This document shows positions 16,660-25,617 of a stretch of DNA of 64,000 nucleotides, piece after piece. The DNA is from Tepiditoga spiralis (GTDB lineage: Bacteria > Thermotogota > Thermotogae > Petrotogales > Petrotogaceae). Position 1 is the first letter of the stretch. Each line of letters starts with the position of its first letter. The stretch spans positions 1,692,501 through 1,756,500 of the forward strand of contig NZ_AP018712.1 of assembly GCF_014701195.1 (NCBI RefSeq). Direction: 5' to 3'. A program made the position numbers and the translations under genes. The notes under the pieces were generated by a model, which did no database searches, was not told where the DNA came from, and was given only the letters and a program-made list of their open reading frames with translations.

Positions 16660-16965
16660 ATGTGTGTTGCAATAATTGGAGGTATAAAAGGAATAGAAAA
16701 TAAATACAAAACTCTTTTGAAAAAACATGGAATAAAAAAGTATAAAATTTTTAATACGATGGTTCCAGATTTTCAAAAAAAAATTAAAAATGTAGATGCT
16801 TTAATTCTTTTTACTAATACAGTAAGTCATAAATTATCTACTGTTTCATCCAAAATTTGTAAAAAAAATAATATATGTATTAAACGAACACACTCCAGTA
16901 GTTTAAATAAATTAGATGAAAAAATAAAAGAAATAAAGTTAAAATTAAACAATAAACACAAGTAG
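16660..16965 (+). CDS. DUF2325 domain protein
   Basis: 101 residues: MCVAIIGGIKGIENKY at the start, a Rossmann-like beta-alpha pattern, and the conserved threonine/histidine segment KRTHSSSLNKL near the end. This is the DUF2325 pattern, often found beside Feo genes in anaerobes; molecular function unknown. It lies 22 bp after feoB behind AGGGGG, so it is most likely part of the same transcript. Confidence 0.75.
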   Translation: MCVAIIGGIKGIENKYKTLLKKHGIKKYKIFNTMVPDFQKKIKNVDALILFTNTVSHKLSTVSSKICKKNNICIKRTHSSSLNKLDEKIKEIKLKLNNKHK

Positions 16966-16993
16966 AAGAATATCTTTCTACTTGTGTTTATTA
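16951..16993. terminator. Bidirectional terminator closing the feo operon
   Basis: AATAAACACAAGTAGAA pairs with TTCTACTTGTGTTTATT. The hairpin overlaps the ends of both convergent genes. Confidence 0.75.
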
Positions 16994-17745
16994 TCTATAA
17001 AATTTCTTAAAGATAATCCTATTTTTTCTAATAAATCATACATATTTCTATTTTTATTTAAACGTTTTAATAAATGCCAAAATAATATTATTCCAAAAAC
17101 TGCTCCAAAAGAATCATAAATTAAATCTGTCATAGTGTCAAATAAACTATTTTCTTGTGCTAATCTATAACCTGGAAAATTTTTAAAAATTAAATCAGAA
17201 GTAAATTCAAAAATTTCCCATATAGTTCCCATACTTAACGCTACAGAAAAAGTATAGAAGTTAACTTTTAATATTAAAGTTGGGATTTTTTGTCTTGAAA
17301 AAGATAATTCTAAAGATAGTATTATTGGAAATATTATAAATGCAAGCCACATTCCACCACTTAAATGTAAAAAATCATCAAAATGATCATATTTACCATA
17401 AAAATCTAAATACAAACCAAAAAAACTATGTAATGCTATTTGAATTATAGTAAATGTTTTTATTTCTTCAAAAATTAAAAAGCCAGTTGCCCATTCAAAT
17501 ATCCAAACTAAATATAATCCAAATATATATATTGAATATCCGAAAATATAAGGAATATTAATATTTATAATTGCACTAATTAAAGGAATAAAATTAATTA
17601 TGGAAAATAATAAATTTGCTCTGTGCATTAATTTATAATATTTTTTATTAGTTGAAAATAATGTTTCTTTTAATAATATGTCTTTTGATAAATGTTTAAA
17701 TATTTCTGTAGCTTCTTTTTTTATATAATTATTTAATTTTTTCAT
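16978..17745 (-). CDS. Integral membrane protein, YjdF/DUF2238-like
   Basis: About 255 residues with roughly six to seven hydrophobic helices. The family-like conserved polar residues lie in FDDFLHLSGGMWLAF and in WEIFEFTSD...DTMTDLIYDSFGAVFG, the pattern seen in the YjdF/DUF2238 membrane family. Function unknown. The start at 17745 is set by AGGAGG eight bases upstream; an in-frame ATG at 17784 has no ribosome site. The gene reads in the same direction as the next two and ends at the terminator shared with DUF2325. Confidence 0.65.
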   Translation of the reverse strand: MKKLNNYIKKEATEIFKHLSKDILLKETLFSTNKKYYKLMHRANLLFSIINFIPLISAIININIPYIFGYSIYIFGLYLVWIFEWATGFLIFEEIKTFTIIQIALHSFFGLYLDFYGKYDHFDDFLHLSGGMWLAFIIFPIILSLELSFSRQKIPTLILKVNFYTFSVALSMGTIWEIFEFTSDLIFKNFPGYRLAQENSLFDTMTDLIYDSFGAVFGIILFWHLLKRLNKNRNMYDLLEKIGLSLRNFIDNKHK

Positions 17746-17793
17746 ATAATACCTCCTAAATGTTTCAGTAGAAAAAAATTCCATTTTGATAAG

Positions 17794-18504
17794 TTATGAA
17801 TTAAAAAAAACTTTTTTTATAAAATTTCTTTCTGGAACTTCTCTATTTGTTAATTCTTTTAATACATAATTTTTGTTATAAAAAATTTTATGATGTGTAA
17901 CTTTAATTTCTTTGTTTTTATAGATTTCAATTGATGTAAATGTTGTAAAACTACTTTTAGTACATCCAAGCGAGCCTGGATTTATATATCTTGTTTTATT
18001 TATTTTAATATCAGAAAAACAATGATTATGTCCATAAAAAATAATATCTGAATTATTATTTTCAAATAATTCATTTAGTAAATTATAATCATTATTTAAT
18101 TTTTTAAATTTATTATTTTTACGAGCATAATGAGTAAAGAAAAGATTTACTCCATAAAAATTTTCATTTATAGTATAAGGTAAACTTTTTAAAAATTCTT
18201 TGTTTTCGTTATTTAATTGTTCAATTACCCATTTTTGATGAATTATTTCTCCTTTAGACATGTTTTGTGGAACTGGATTCATGTTACTTAAAAAATAATC
18301 TTCATGATTACCCTTTACCATTTTTAAATTTTTTATTTTAGAAATTTTATCAATACATTCTTTTGAAAATGGACCTATAGCAATAGTATCTCCGAGATTA
18401 TAAATAAAGTCATAATTTTCATTTTTTATTTTATTTAAAATGGAATCTAATGCTGGTAGATTACCATGAATATCTGTAAATATAGCTATTTTAACACTTT
18501 TCAC
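17794..18504 (-). CDS. Calcineurin-like metallophosphoesterase, YfcE/phosphodiesterase type
   Basis: About 236 residues with the full metal-binding series: FTDIHGN (D-x-H), LGDTIAIGP (GD), KGNHEDY (GNHD/E), FTHYARKN and FYGHNH (GHxH). The fold cleaves phosphodiesters or phosphomonoesters; the substrate is not evident. The start is taken as GTG at 18504 because GCAGGTG is correctly spaced from it; a GTG three codons upstream overlaps that ribosome site. It follows the protease gene after a few bases. Confidence 0.85.
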   Translation of the reverse strand: MKSVKIAIFTDIHGNLPALDSILNKIKNENYDFIYNLGDTIAIGPFSKECIDKISKIKNLKMVKGNHEDYFLSNMNPVPQNMSKGEIIHQKWVIEQLNNENKEFLKSLPYTINENFYGVNLFFTHYARKNNKFKKLNNDYNLLNELFENNNSDIIFYGHNHCFSDIKINKTRYINPGSLGCTKSSFTTFTSIEIYKNKEIKVTHHKIFYNKNYVLKELTNREVPERNFIKKVFFNS

Positions 18505-18516
18505 TATTATCACCTG

Positions 18517-19209
18517 CTATAAAAATAATCTATTTCCATTTTCTTTTAACCACTTTCTTTTTATTTTATAATCTTTTATATAATTACTAACTTCATTCCA
18601 AAAGTTATTAGAATGATTTGGATGAATTAAATGACACATTTCGTGAACAATTACATAATCAATTATTTCAATTGGCGCCATTATTAATTTCCAATTAAAG
18701 GTTATTTTTCTTTTTTTAGGATAACATATTCCCCAAGCACTTTTTAAATCATTTATTCTGATTTCATTTATGTTTTGCTTAAAAAAATTATTATAATAAG
18801 CTACTTTTTTATTAAATAGATTTAATGAATTATTTTTATACCATAATTCGATTATATTTTTTTTATTTATATTTTTAATTTTTTTATTTATATATAAGTT
18901 TAAGTAATTATTAAATAACTTAATATTTGTTTTATCACCATAAATTATATTTAATGTATACTCCTGTCCTAAATATAAAAAAAATTCTCCATTTTCATAA
19001 TTTTTTTCTCTCTTATAATTATTTAATTCTAATTTTTTTATTATCCAGTCAGCCTTTTTGTATAATATTTTTTGTACTAAATCTATATTTAAATAAATTG
19101 GTGAATAAACTATTACTTCATTTTCTTTTATAATTATAGACAGATTTTTTTTATTTTTCTTTATTAATTTATATTTTATGATTTGATCTTTATAATAAAA
19201 TTCATACAT
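18517..19209 (-). CDS. YgjP-like (M48/DUF45) zinc metallopeptidase
   Basis: 230 residues with the gluzincin motif HEMCHLIHPNHSNNFW near residue 185 (HExxH plus downstream histidine) and the preceding conserved SAWGICYPKKRKITFNWKL, both typical of the YgjP/DUF45 family. Cytoplasmic, with no signal peptide. The family is often linked to restriction-modification loci, but no such genes are seen here. GAGGATC lies ahead of the ATG. Probably first gene of a three-gene minus-strand operon. Confidence 0.85.
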   Translation of the reverse strand: MYEFYYKDQIIKYKLIKKNKKNLSIIIKENEVIVYSPIYLNIDLVQKILYKKADWIIKKLELNNYKREKNYENGEFFLYLGQEYTLNIIYGDKTNIKLFNNYLNLYINKKIKNINKKNIIELWYKNNSLNLFNKKVAYYNNFFKQNINEIRINDLKSAWGICYPKKRKITFNWKLIMAPIEIIDYVIVHEMCHLIHPNHSNNFWNEVSNYIKDYKIKRKWLKENGNRLFL

Positions 19210-19375
19210 TCTATGATCCTCTTTTCAATATATTCAAAATCATTATAACATAATAATTTTAAAAAATATATATAATGTTTTTTATATCATAACCAAATAT
19301 ACTCTTCAATTAAAATAAAAAGAAACATATTTTTGATATAATATTAATATCTAATAGTATAAGGAAGTGATTTTT

Positions 19376-22150
19376 ATGCGAATAAGAAATAACATTTCCA
19401 GTACTATAAATAATAGTGATTTTCAAAAAAAACTTTCAAATATAAAAAAATTGTCTACTGGATTAAAAATAAACAATGATAAAAATCTTCAAATTAATCT
19501 TTCAAAAAATTATTTGAATAATAAAAGTAATTTAGATCAATTAAGTGATTTTATTCAAATAAATCAAAATGCCCTTTCTAAAAAAGATATTCTAAATAAA
19601 AATACTTATTCGTTAAATTTAAAACAATCTGACCTAAATAATGCTTTTCAATTTTCTACTAATTTGAGTTTATTTAATACTGACACTAAAAACTTAGAAA
19701 AAAAATTATTTGAAACAAAACAATTAATAAATAATTCAAAATATTCTAATCTCTCAACAGAAGATATAAAAAATAAATTAACTCAAAATATAAGTTCTGA
19801 AAATATGAATGATATTAATAATATACTAAAAGATTTAAAAGGAAATTCAACAACAACGAGAAAATTTTTGGAGGGAGCATTATCGTTAATTGCTGGTAAT
19901 TCAGATCAAATTGGAGAATATCTCAAAGCAACAGAAAATTTACAGGAAAATAATTATAATAGTGATGAGTTGAATAAATTTTTTGATACAACAAAAAATA
20001 TTTCATTAAACAAACAAAATAAAGTGGAAGATTTTTTATCATTATTTAATGATACTGAAATTTATAAAAATAAAGATACAACAAAAAAATTTTTAGACAT
20101 ATCTAATACATACAGTTCATTATATGAAGGTCAACAAGCTTTAGCAAGTGTGTTTTATACAACTAAAAAACTATTTAATGGTAATATTGATAACTCTGCA
20201 TTGAATAATTTTTTAAATTTTGTAAATCAAAACAAATACAGTATAACAGACATTTTACCGCAACTTGGAACAACTCTTACAGAATTAGATACCAATACTC
20301 AAAGAAAAAATATAATAAATACAACAAATACTTTAAAAAATGATTATTTAGATGAAAAAGTAATAAATAAATTTTTACAAAAGGTAGTTGAATGGAAAAA
20401 TGATTCAAATTTAGAAAATGTTGTAAATACAATTACTAAACTCGATAATCCTGAAAAAGCTGAGTTTTTGGTTGCATATCAAAATATAAAAGATAATACG
20501 AGTTTAAAAAGTAATTTTTTAACTACTTTAACCAAAGTACAAAACTATGAAAATAAAACTAACATAGTTAGTGTTACGCCATTTTTAGCTTATTCAGCAG
20601 CATTATCAAAAGAAGATACTAACACGCTTTCAAATTATATGAATGACGTAAATAATTTTGTAAATGATAATAATAACAATACAGCAATTCCAAATACTAC
20701 CAACTATGCAATTGCTGGAATATCTACTTATATGAATGATACAGGTGATGTCAGTGCAAGTTCATTTGCTACTCCTTTAAATTTAGGACAACCAAATGAA
20801 AAGACAGGTGTTTTTTCTCAAACTATAAAAATATTAAAAAATCCATTTGAAGATACAAATGCAGATACAGCACAAATTTCTATAACAGTAAATTACAACG
20901 AATTAATTACTGGAGGAGATCTTGAATCTGTTGCAGAAGCAGTTGTTACTGGAGGAACTAAAACTGCAGCAAAACAAATTGCTAAAGAAATTGTCAAAGC
21001 AGGAGTTAAAAAAGCAATTGGATATATATGGGATGAATATGGAAAGGAAATAGAAAATACTATAAAAAATAATGTGGTAGAAAAAAATAAAACTTTATCT
21101 GATTTACAAAATTCATTGAATGAATTAAAAGATGGGAATAATTCAGTTACTGTTGAATCAATTGCAAATGAGTACAATTTAACTAATGAAGAAGTATACT
21201 TATTAGAAAATGCAAATGATTTTGCAAGCAGGTATGGATTAAGTTTAGAAGATTTTACAAATTTTGATCCAAAAAATATTTCAGACTTAAATAGTAATTT
21301 ACAAGGATTTAGTGGAGATTTACAAAAAGACTTATTAACCTGGGGATTTCAAATTGCACATGATTATATAATGGGTTCAGATAGTGTACCTGAAAAAGAA
21401 GAAGATATATCTATAAATAATGTAAATATGGATTTTTCAAAAAAATATACTGATTCATCTACTACTACTACTACTACTACATCTAATAATGGTAAATTTG
21501 TAGATTTTTCAAAAGGATATGCTGAATCATCTAAGGAAACTAAATTTGCTGTTGATTTAATATACGCTGGATTAAATCAAGGTGTTTCAGCTTCAAATAA
21601 TTTAACCTTGGGAGTAACTTATACCGATAAAAATGGAATTGAACAAACAGAAACAAAAAATGTTATAAATGGAGATCCATTTGATTTTGCATTTGGAATT
21701 TTTGATTATTCAAATGGAAGGAAAACATTTAATTTTAATGTTCCACTCACTAATGAAGCAAATGATTTTACAATTACTTTGAATGGTAAAGCAATATCAA
21801 CCGTAACTACTTATGGATGGGCTTCTTCAACAATTAAAGGAAGTATTGAAAAAGTAGAAATAAATACAAATGGTCAAAGATATACTGGCATAGATGATAT
21901 TAATCAATTATTACCAACAAATTCTGATATTCCAGAAGAAATAAAAAACCCTGAACCAGATACTAATAATTTATATTCAAAAATAAAATCCTCTATAAAT
22001 AATATAAACTATAAATACAAAGAAATTCAAAATATAGATTTTAAAAATGAATATGAAAATATGTTAAAACATCAACAAATTATGGTTTCTTCAAATTATT
22101 TATTACAACAAGCATCAACGCCAGGATCAGTTTTGAATTTATTACAATAA
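19376..22150 (+). CDS. Very large divergent flagellin-like protein
   Basis: 924 residues. The first 80 or so match a flagellin D0/D1 N-terminus (MRIRNNISS...KKLSTGLKIN). The last 55 match the flagellin C-terminal D0 helix, ending LLQQASTPGSVLNLLQ. Between them lie about 780 residues of unrecognised sequence: a helical, Asn/Lys-rich part (80-450), a beta-rich part (450-560), a helical part (560-680), and a region with a Thr run and a small internal repeat (DFSKKYTDSS / DFSKGYAESS), then more beta structure. It has no cysteine. Start chosen at ATG behind AAGGAAG. TATAAT lies at 19337-19342. Could be a minor flagellin, a hook-associated FlgL-like protein, or another filament protein. Confidence 0.7.
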   Translation: MRIRNNISSTINNSDFQKKLSNIKKLSTGLKINNDKNLQINLSKNYLNNKSNLDQLSDFIQINQNALSKKDILNKNTYSLNLKQSDLNNAFQFSTNLSLFNTDTKNLEKKLFETKQLINNSKYSNLSTEDIKNKLTQNISSENMNDINNILKDLKGNSTTTRKFLEGALSLIAGNSDQIGEYLKATENLQENNYNSDELNKFFDTTKNISLNKQNKVEDFLSLFNDTEIYKNKDTTKKFLDISNTYSSLYEGQQALASVFYTTKKLFNGNIDNSALNNFLNFVNQNKYSITDILPQLGTTLTELDTNTQRKNIINTTNTLKNDYLDEKVINKFLQKVVEWKNDSNLENVVNTITKLDNPEKAEFLVAYQNIKDNTSLKSNFLTTLTKVQNYENKTNIVSVTPFLAYSAALSKEDTNTLSNYMNDVNNFVNDNNNNTAIPNTTNYAIAGISTYMNDTGDVSASSFATPLNLGQPNEKTGVFSQTIKILKNPFEDTNADTAQISITVNYNELITGGDLESVAEAVVTGGTKTAAKQIAKEIVKAGVKKAIGYIWDEYGKEIENTIKNNVVEKNKTLSDLQNSLNELKDGNNSVTVESIANEYNLTNEEVYLLENANDFASRYGLSLEDFTNFDPKNISDLNSNLQGFSGDLQKDLLTWGFQIAHDYIMGSDSVPEKEEDISINNVNMDFSKKYTDSSTTTTTTTSNNGKFVDFSKGYAESSKETKFAVDLIYAGLNQGVSASNNLTLGVTYTDKNGIEQTETKNVINGDPFDFAFGIFDYSNGRKTFNFNVPLTNEANDFTITLNGKAISTVTTYGWASSTIKGSIEKVEINTNGQRYTGIDDINQLLPTNSDIPEEIKNPEPDTNNLYSKIKSSINNINYKYKEIQNIDFKNEYENMLKHQQIMVSSNYLLQQASTPGSVLNLLQ

Positions 22151-22178
22151 ATACGGAAGAATAATTCTTCCGTATTTT
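22149..22178 (+). terminator. Terminator after the flagellin-like gene
   Basis: AATACGGAAGAAT pairs with ATTCTTCCGTATT and is followed by TTTTT; it begins at the stop codon. Confidence 0.85.
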
Positions 22179-22219
22179 TAATTGGTGGATAAATTATTTT
22201 TATTATGCATAGTTAGAAT

Positions 22220-22933
22220 TTAAATTTTTCCTTTTAAAAATTTTACTCTAAGTTCTTTGTCAAATTTTTCAATTGCATATCTAAGCATTGTTCTTGGCAT
22301 ATTTTTATAATGATCTTTTAAAAAATTAAATTCTACTTCAAAATTTCGATTTCCAATTTCTCTCAACATCCATCCAACTGCTTTATGTATTAAATCATGA
22401 CTATGATTTAATAAAATTTTTGATATGTTCAATGTATCTTGAAATTGATTATTTTTAATAAAGTATTGAGTAGTTATTATACTAATTCGTTGTTTCCAAA
22501 GATTATTTGAATTAGCATAATTATACAATAAACTTTTATCTTTGTTTAAAAAATATGGTCCAAGAATTTTTGGAGCAGAAGAATCAACTAAATCCCAATT
22601 ATTTACTTTACTTATTTTATTGATGTACAAATCTACAATTTTTTTGATCTCTTCATTATTATCAGATTTTTCAAGTTTATATGTCAATATAAATAATGCA
22701 GTAAGTCTAATTTCATGGAATTCATTATTTAGCAATACTTCAATATCCTTTAGAGTACAAAATTTATAATATTTTTTAGCTATTTTTCTTTGTATTGGAA
22801 CCGTAATACCTAAAAACATATCTCCTTCTCCGTATCCTCCTGGAAAAGATTTAAAGAATTGCTTTGAATGTTTTGCTTTTTCAATATTTGTATTATTTTT
22901 TAATTCAGTTACTAATTCAACTGTACAATTCAT
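22220..22933 (-). CDS. DNA alkylation repair protein, AlkD-like HEAT repeat glycosylase
   Basis: 237 residues, all-helical HEAT-like repeats. Family signatures are FKSFPGGYGEGDMFLGITVP near residue 28, NNWDLVDSSAPKILG around 110 and HKAVGWMLREIGNR around 185. The W-D-x-V-D and W-x-L-R-E residues correspond to the DNA backbone and catalytic positions of AlkD. It would excise alkylated purines. GAGGTG sits before the ATG; it is a monocistronic gene. Confidence 0.9.
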   Translation of the reverse strand: MNCTVELVTELKNNTNIEKAKHSKQFFKSFPGGYGEGDMFLGITVPIQRKIAKKYYKFCTLKDIEVLLNNEFHEIRLTALFILTYKLEKSDNNEEIKKIVDLYINKISKVNNWDLVDSSAPKILGPYFLNKDKSLLYNYANSNNLWKQRISIITTQYFIKNNQFQDTLNISKILLNHSHDLIHKAVGWMLREIGNRNFEVEFNFLKDHYKNMPRTMLRYAIEKFDKELRVKFLKGKI

Positions 22934-23022
22934 AAATTCACCTCATATTTAATACTTCAATATATTTTATCATAAAAATGGATTAAAATTTCCTATTATA
23001 AAAGAAAAAGGTGATTTTGTTG

Positions 23023-23247
23023 ATGCTGAAATTTTTAGATCAAATGAAAATTACCAAATTAGCGACGGATTATGAGGGGAAAATTTTAATTTATATAGAA
23101 AAGAATAAAAAAATTACTACAAAAGAACTTAAAAAATTATTTAATATTAAAGACACAAGAGCAAAAGAAATTTTAAAAGAATTAATGAATAAAAATTTAA
23201 TTGAAAGAAAAGGTAAAGGTAGAAATACTCACTATATTTTAAAGTAG
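23023..23247 (+). CDS. Small winged-helix DNA-binding protein
   Basis: About 74 residues. Two short helices, then KKITTKELKKLFNIKDTRAKEILKELMNKNLIERKGKGRNTHYIL, a winged helix-turn-helix with a basic wing. This resembles the C-terminal HTH of RecG-like or ATP-binding 'Fic/AAA-4' proteins, but stands alone. AAAGG precedes three possible starts (two TTG and the ATG at 23023); the ATG is chosen. Convergent with the integrase gene, with a shared terminator. Role unknown, perhaps a regulator of the neighbouring recombinase (inference). Confidence 0.65.
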   Translation: MLKFLDQMKITKLATDYEGKILIYIEKNKKITTKELKKLFNIKDTRAKEILKELMNKNLIERKGKGRNTHYILK

Positions 23248-23269
23248 GTTATTAATAACCTACTTTTTA
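23241..23269. terminator. Terminator between winged-helix and integrase genes
   Basis: AAAGTAGGTTATT pairs with AATAACCTACTTT and is followed by T residues; contains the stop codon of the small gene and reaches the integrase stop. Confidence 0.8.
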
Positions 23270-23857
23270 TAAATTAATTATATTTAAATAAACATCATCG
23301 ATTTCTTGTTGAGTTATTCCAATATATCTCAATGTTATTCCAGGTGAGGAATGATTAAATATTTTTTGAATTAATTCTAAAGATACACCATTTGTATAAG
23401 CATGATAACCAAAGGTTTTTCTTAAGGTATGCGTTCCAATATTTCCTGTAAAACCTGCAAGTTGTGCATATGTCTGTAAAAAATCCCATACATATTGTCT
23501 TCTCCAAGGAGATGCTTTAGATTTTGTTCTATTTGAATTTGATTTAAAGATGTGTTCATCATATTCAATATTTTTTAATTGTTTTTTTAACTTATTAAGT
23601 GCTTCTTTAGCAGCAGTGTTTAAAGGAAATACTTTTGTTTTTCCAGTTTTCTTTTCTTTTATACGTAGTTTGTCTGTTATGTTATCTGAATCATCCAATA
23701 CATCATCCCATTTTAATAATAAAATATCAGATATTCTCAATCCACTATTTATTCCAACTACAAATAATGCATATTCTTTTATTTTTTCATGTTTTAGCAT
23801 TAGTCTTTTTATTTTATTTATAATTTTAACATCTTTAATTGGATCTACATAATTCAT
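23267..23857 (-). CDS. Short tyrosine recombinase / phage-type integrase
   Basis: 196 residues, catalytic domain only, with no arm-binding or core-binding N-terminal domain of usual length. Active-site residues are visible: the first Arg in GLRISDILLLKW, the lysine region KKTGKTKVFPL, H-x-x-R in HTLRKTFGYHAY, the second His in FNHSSPG and the nucleophile Tyr in LRYIGI. Family knowledge: such short integrases act in site-specific recombination of plasmids, integrons or chromosomes. GAGGTG precedes the ATG. The upstream gap carries palindromic repeats that could be its substrate. Confidence 0.87.
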   Translation of the reverse strand: MNYVDPIKDVKIINKIKRLMLKHEKIKEYALFVVGINSGLRISDILLLKWDDVLDDSDNITDKLRIKEKKTGKTKVFPLNTAAKEALNKLKKQLKNIEYDEHIFKSNSNRTKSKASPWRRQYVWDFLQTYAQLAGFTGNIGTHTLRKTFGYHAYTNGVSLELIQKIFNHSSPGITLRYIGITQQEIDDVYLNIINL

Positions 23858-24351
23858 GAGCTCACCTCTTTTATAATTTAAAAACTATTATACAATATAT
23901 ATTATTATATAAATTATATATTTGATTATATTAACTAATAATTATTATAAAACTTATTTTATATATACAATGTATAGTTATATTTATAATGTATATAAAA
24001 TATTTCCATAAAAAATAAAAAGAATTATAAATGTTTTTTGATTTTTTATCCCTCTATTTTTTATAATACATAATATCATTATATCACATTTTTTGTCTTC
24101 TAAAACTTTTTTATAAAAAAATAGAAAATATTTTTATTCTCTATAACTCTTTATTTAAGCATATTTAATTATTTTCTTTTAGAAGACACAATGCACTTGT
24201 GTCTTCTAAAAATAACAAGCTTTAAAAATCGTTTTTAAGACGTTTATTTTTTTCACTGCGTATAATTTTATATAAAAACTAAAAATAATTGCTTAAAAAG
24301 CTTTTTTTACATTGCAGAAACAAAAATTAAAATAAATGAAACGATTATTGA
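23858..24351. other. 494-bp non-coding AT-rich gap between recombinase and Orc1-like ATPase
   Basis: No gene is seen. The first half (to about 24060) is extremely AT-rich. The second half holds the dyad at 24177-24211 and a third copy of its arm at 24094-24105. No -10/-35 pair or T-tracted terminator fits the dyad. Candidate roles are a recombination site, an operator or a replication-type origin for the two flanking genes. Confidence 0.6.
24177..24211. repeat. Perfect 14-bp inverted repeat with 7-nt centre
   Basis: TTTTAGAAGACACA, then ATGCACT, then TGTGTCTTCTAAAA. The 12-mer TGTCTTCTAAAA recurs at 24094-24105. Neither strand has a U tract after the dyad, so it does not look like an intrinsic terminator. 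Confidence 0.9.
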
Positions 24352-25518
24352 TTAAATATCGAGTGCATACAATATTTTCTTTGGGATATAAAAAATTCCA
24401 TCTTTTTCTTTAATTATATTTTCATCTTTTAGTCTATTTATATATGTATAGACTGTTTGTTTTTTTAAACCTTGTTTTTCCAATTTTTTTACAATATTAT
24501 TTTTTGTATCGCTTTTATTTGAAATTTCTTTTATTAAAATTTTTTGATTTTCTGTAAGTGTTTTATTTATTTTAAAATACTGTCTTACAATTTTTTTGAT
24601 TTCTTCTTTTGTGGTTTTGAGATCTATAATATTTTTTTCTGTATTATTCAATATAATTTGTTGAGTAATCCAAAGTGCGTCTCTTGGATTTCCTTCACTA
24701 TAATCTGCTATTTCTTTTAATGAGTCAGGAGATATAAACTCTGGATATTTTTCTAATCTTTTTAAAATCATTTGTGAAATATCAATATTTTTTAAAGGTT
24801 TTAAAAATATCATATCTTTAAAAATATTTTCTAAGTTTCCTGTTTTATTCCATTTCATTCTATCGTTTGTATATTCTCTATATATTGAAAATGGAAGCGA
24901 TATAAATACTATTAACTCTCTTTTGTTTAAAATATGTTTTAAAGAATCTAATATTATTAATATTTCTTCTTTTTTTTCTTTATCTAATTCATCTATAATT
25001 ATCAATACTCTTTTGAATTCATTTATTAAAACGTTTACAAGTTTTTCTAAATATTCCTGAATTGTGTATATATTATATCTTTTATACTCAGTTAAATTTT
25101 TAGAGTAATTAACTTTAATTATTGCATTTGTACCAGTACTGTATTCCATATTTTTAGTTTTTTCATTCAGTATAAATTCTTTTGCTTCATTTGCAATATT
25201 TTTAGATTTTTTAGATTTACTCTCTTTTAAAGTTAATAGTGATAATTTATACAAAAAATCTATAATAATGCTTTCTTTACTTTCTTTTTCTGAAATTAAA
25301 ATATTAAATTTTTTTAAATTGCTTTCATCAATAAAATTCAGAGTTGTTGTCTTACCAACACCAGTTTCGCCACAAATACCGTATACGCCAAGAGGTTGGT
25401 AATAAATTATTTTATTGATATAATTTAAATCATTTTTTCTATTAATCATATATTTTTTATCTTTTAAAGGTTCATCATATAAATTTGAAATTATATATCT
25501 TATTTTTTCATTTTCCAT
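24352..25518 (-). CDS. AAA+ ATPase resembling Orc1/Cdc6, with C-terminal winged helix
   Basis: About 388 residues. Walker A GETGVGKTT near residue 48, Walker B VLIIIDELDKE near 165, a sensor-1-like FISLPFSIYREY segment, and a lid with EGNPRDALWITQQI resembling sensor 2. A C-terminal winged helix (about 310-385, LKKQTVYTYINRLKDENIIKEKDG) completes the archaeal Orc1/Cdc6-like plan. The start at 25518 is defined by GGAGG. Role not known: a replication initiator of an integrated element or a regulatory STAND/AAA-16 ATPase are both possible. The upstream region contains two direct TGTGAC repeats (near 25533 and 25560). Confidence 0.65.
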   Translation of the reverse strand: MENEKIRYIISNLYDEPLKDKKYMINRKNDLNYINKIIYYQPLGVYGICGETGVGKTTTLNFIDESNLKKFNILISEKESKESIIIDFLYKLSLLTLKESKSKKSKNIANEAKEFILNEKTKNMEYSTGTNAIIKVNYSKNLTEYKRYNIYTIQEYLEKLVNVLINEFKRVLIIIDELDKEKKEEILIILDSLKHILNKRELIVFISLPFSIYREYTNDRMKWNKTGNLENIFKDMIFLKPLKNIDISQMILKRLEKYPEFISPDSLKEIADYSEGNPRDALWITQQIILNNTEKNIIDLKTTKEEIKKIVRQYFKINKTLTENQKILIKEISNKSDTKNNIVKKLEKQGLKKQTVYTYINRLKDENIIKEKDGIFYIPKKILYALDI

Positions 25519-25592
25519 AAAAACCTCCATTGTGACCTATGTGTTTGCTGTATAATTACTGTGACTATAGTATTATTATAACATATATAAAT

Positions 25593-25617
25593 AAAAAAAC
25601 GTCCTTTTGGACGTTTT
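25593..25617 (-). terminator. Terminator of psuKG
   Basis: On the minus strand AAAACGTCC, loop, GGACGTTTT followed by T residues; overlaps the psuG stop codon. Confidence 0.85.

Noticed and set aside
24177-24211. Intrinsic terminator for the Orc1-like gene
   Set aside because: Strong stem, but no U tract follows on either strand.
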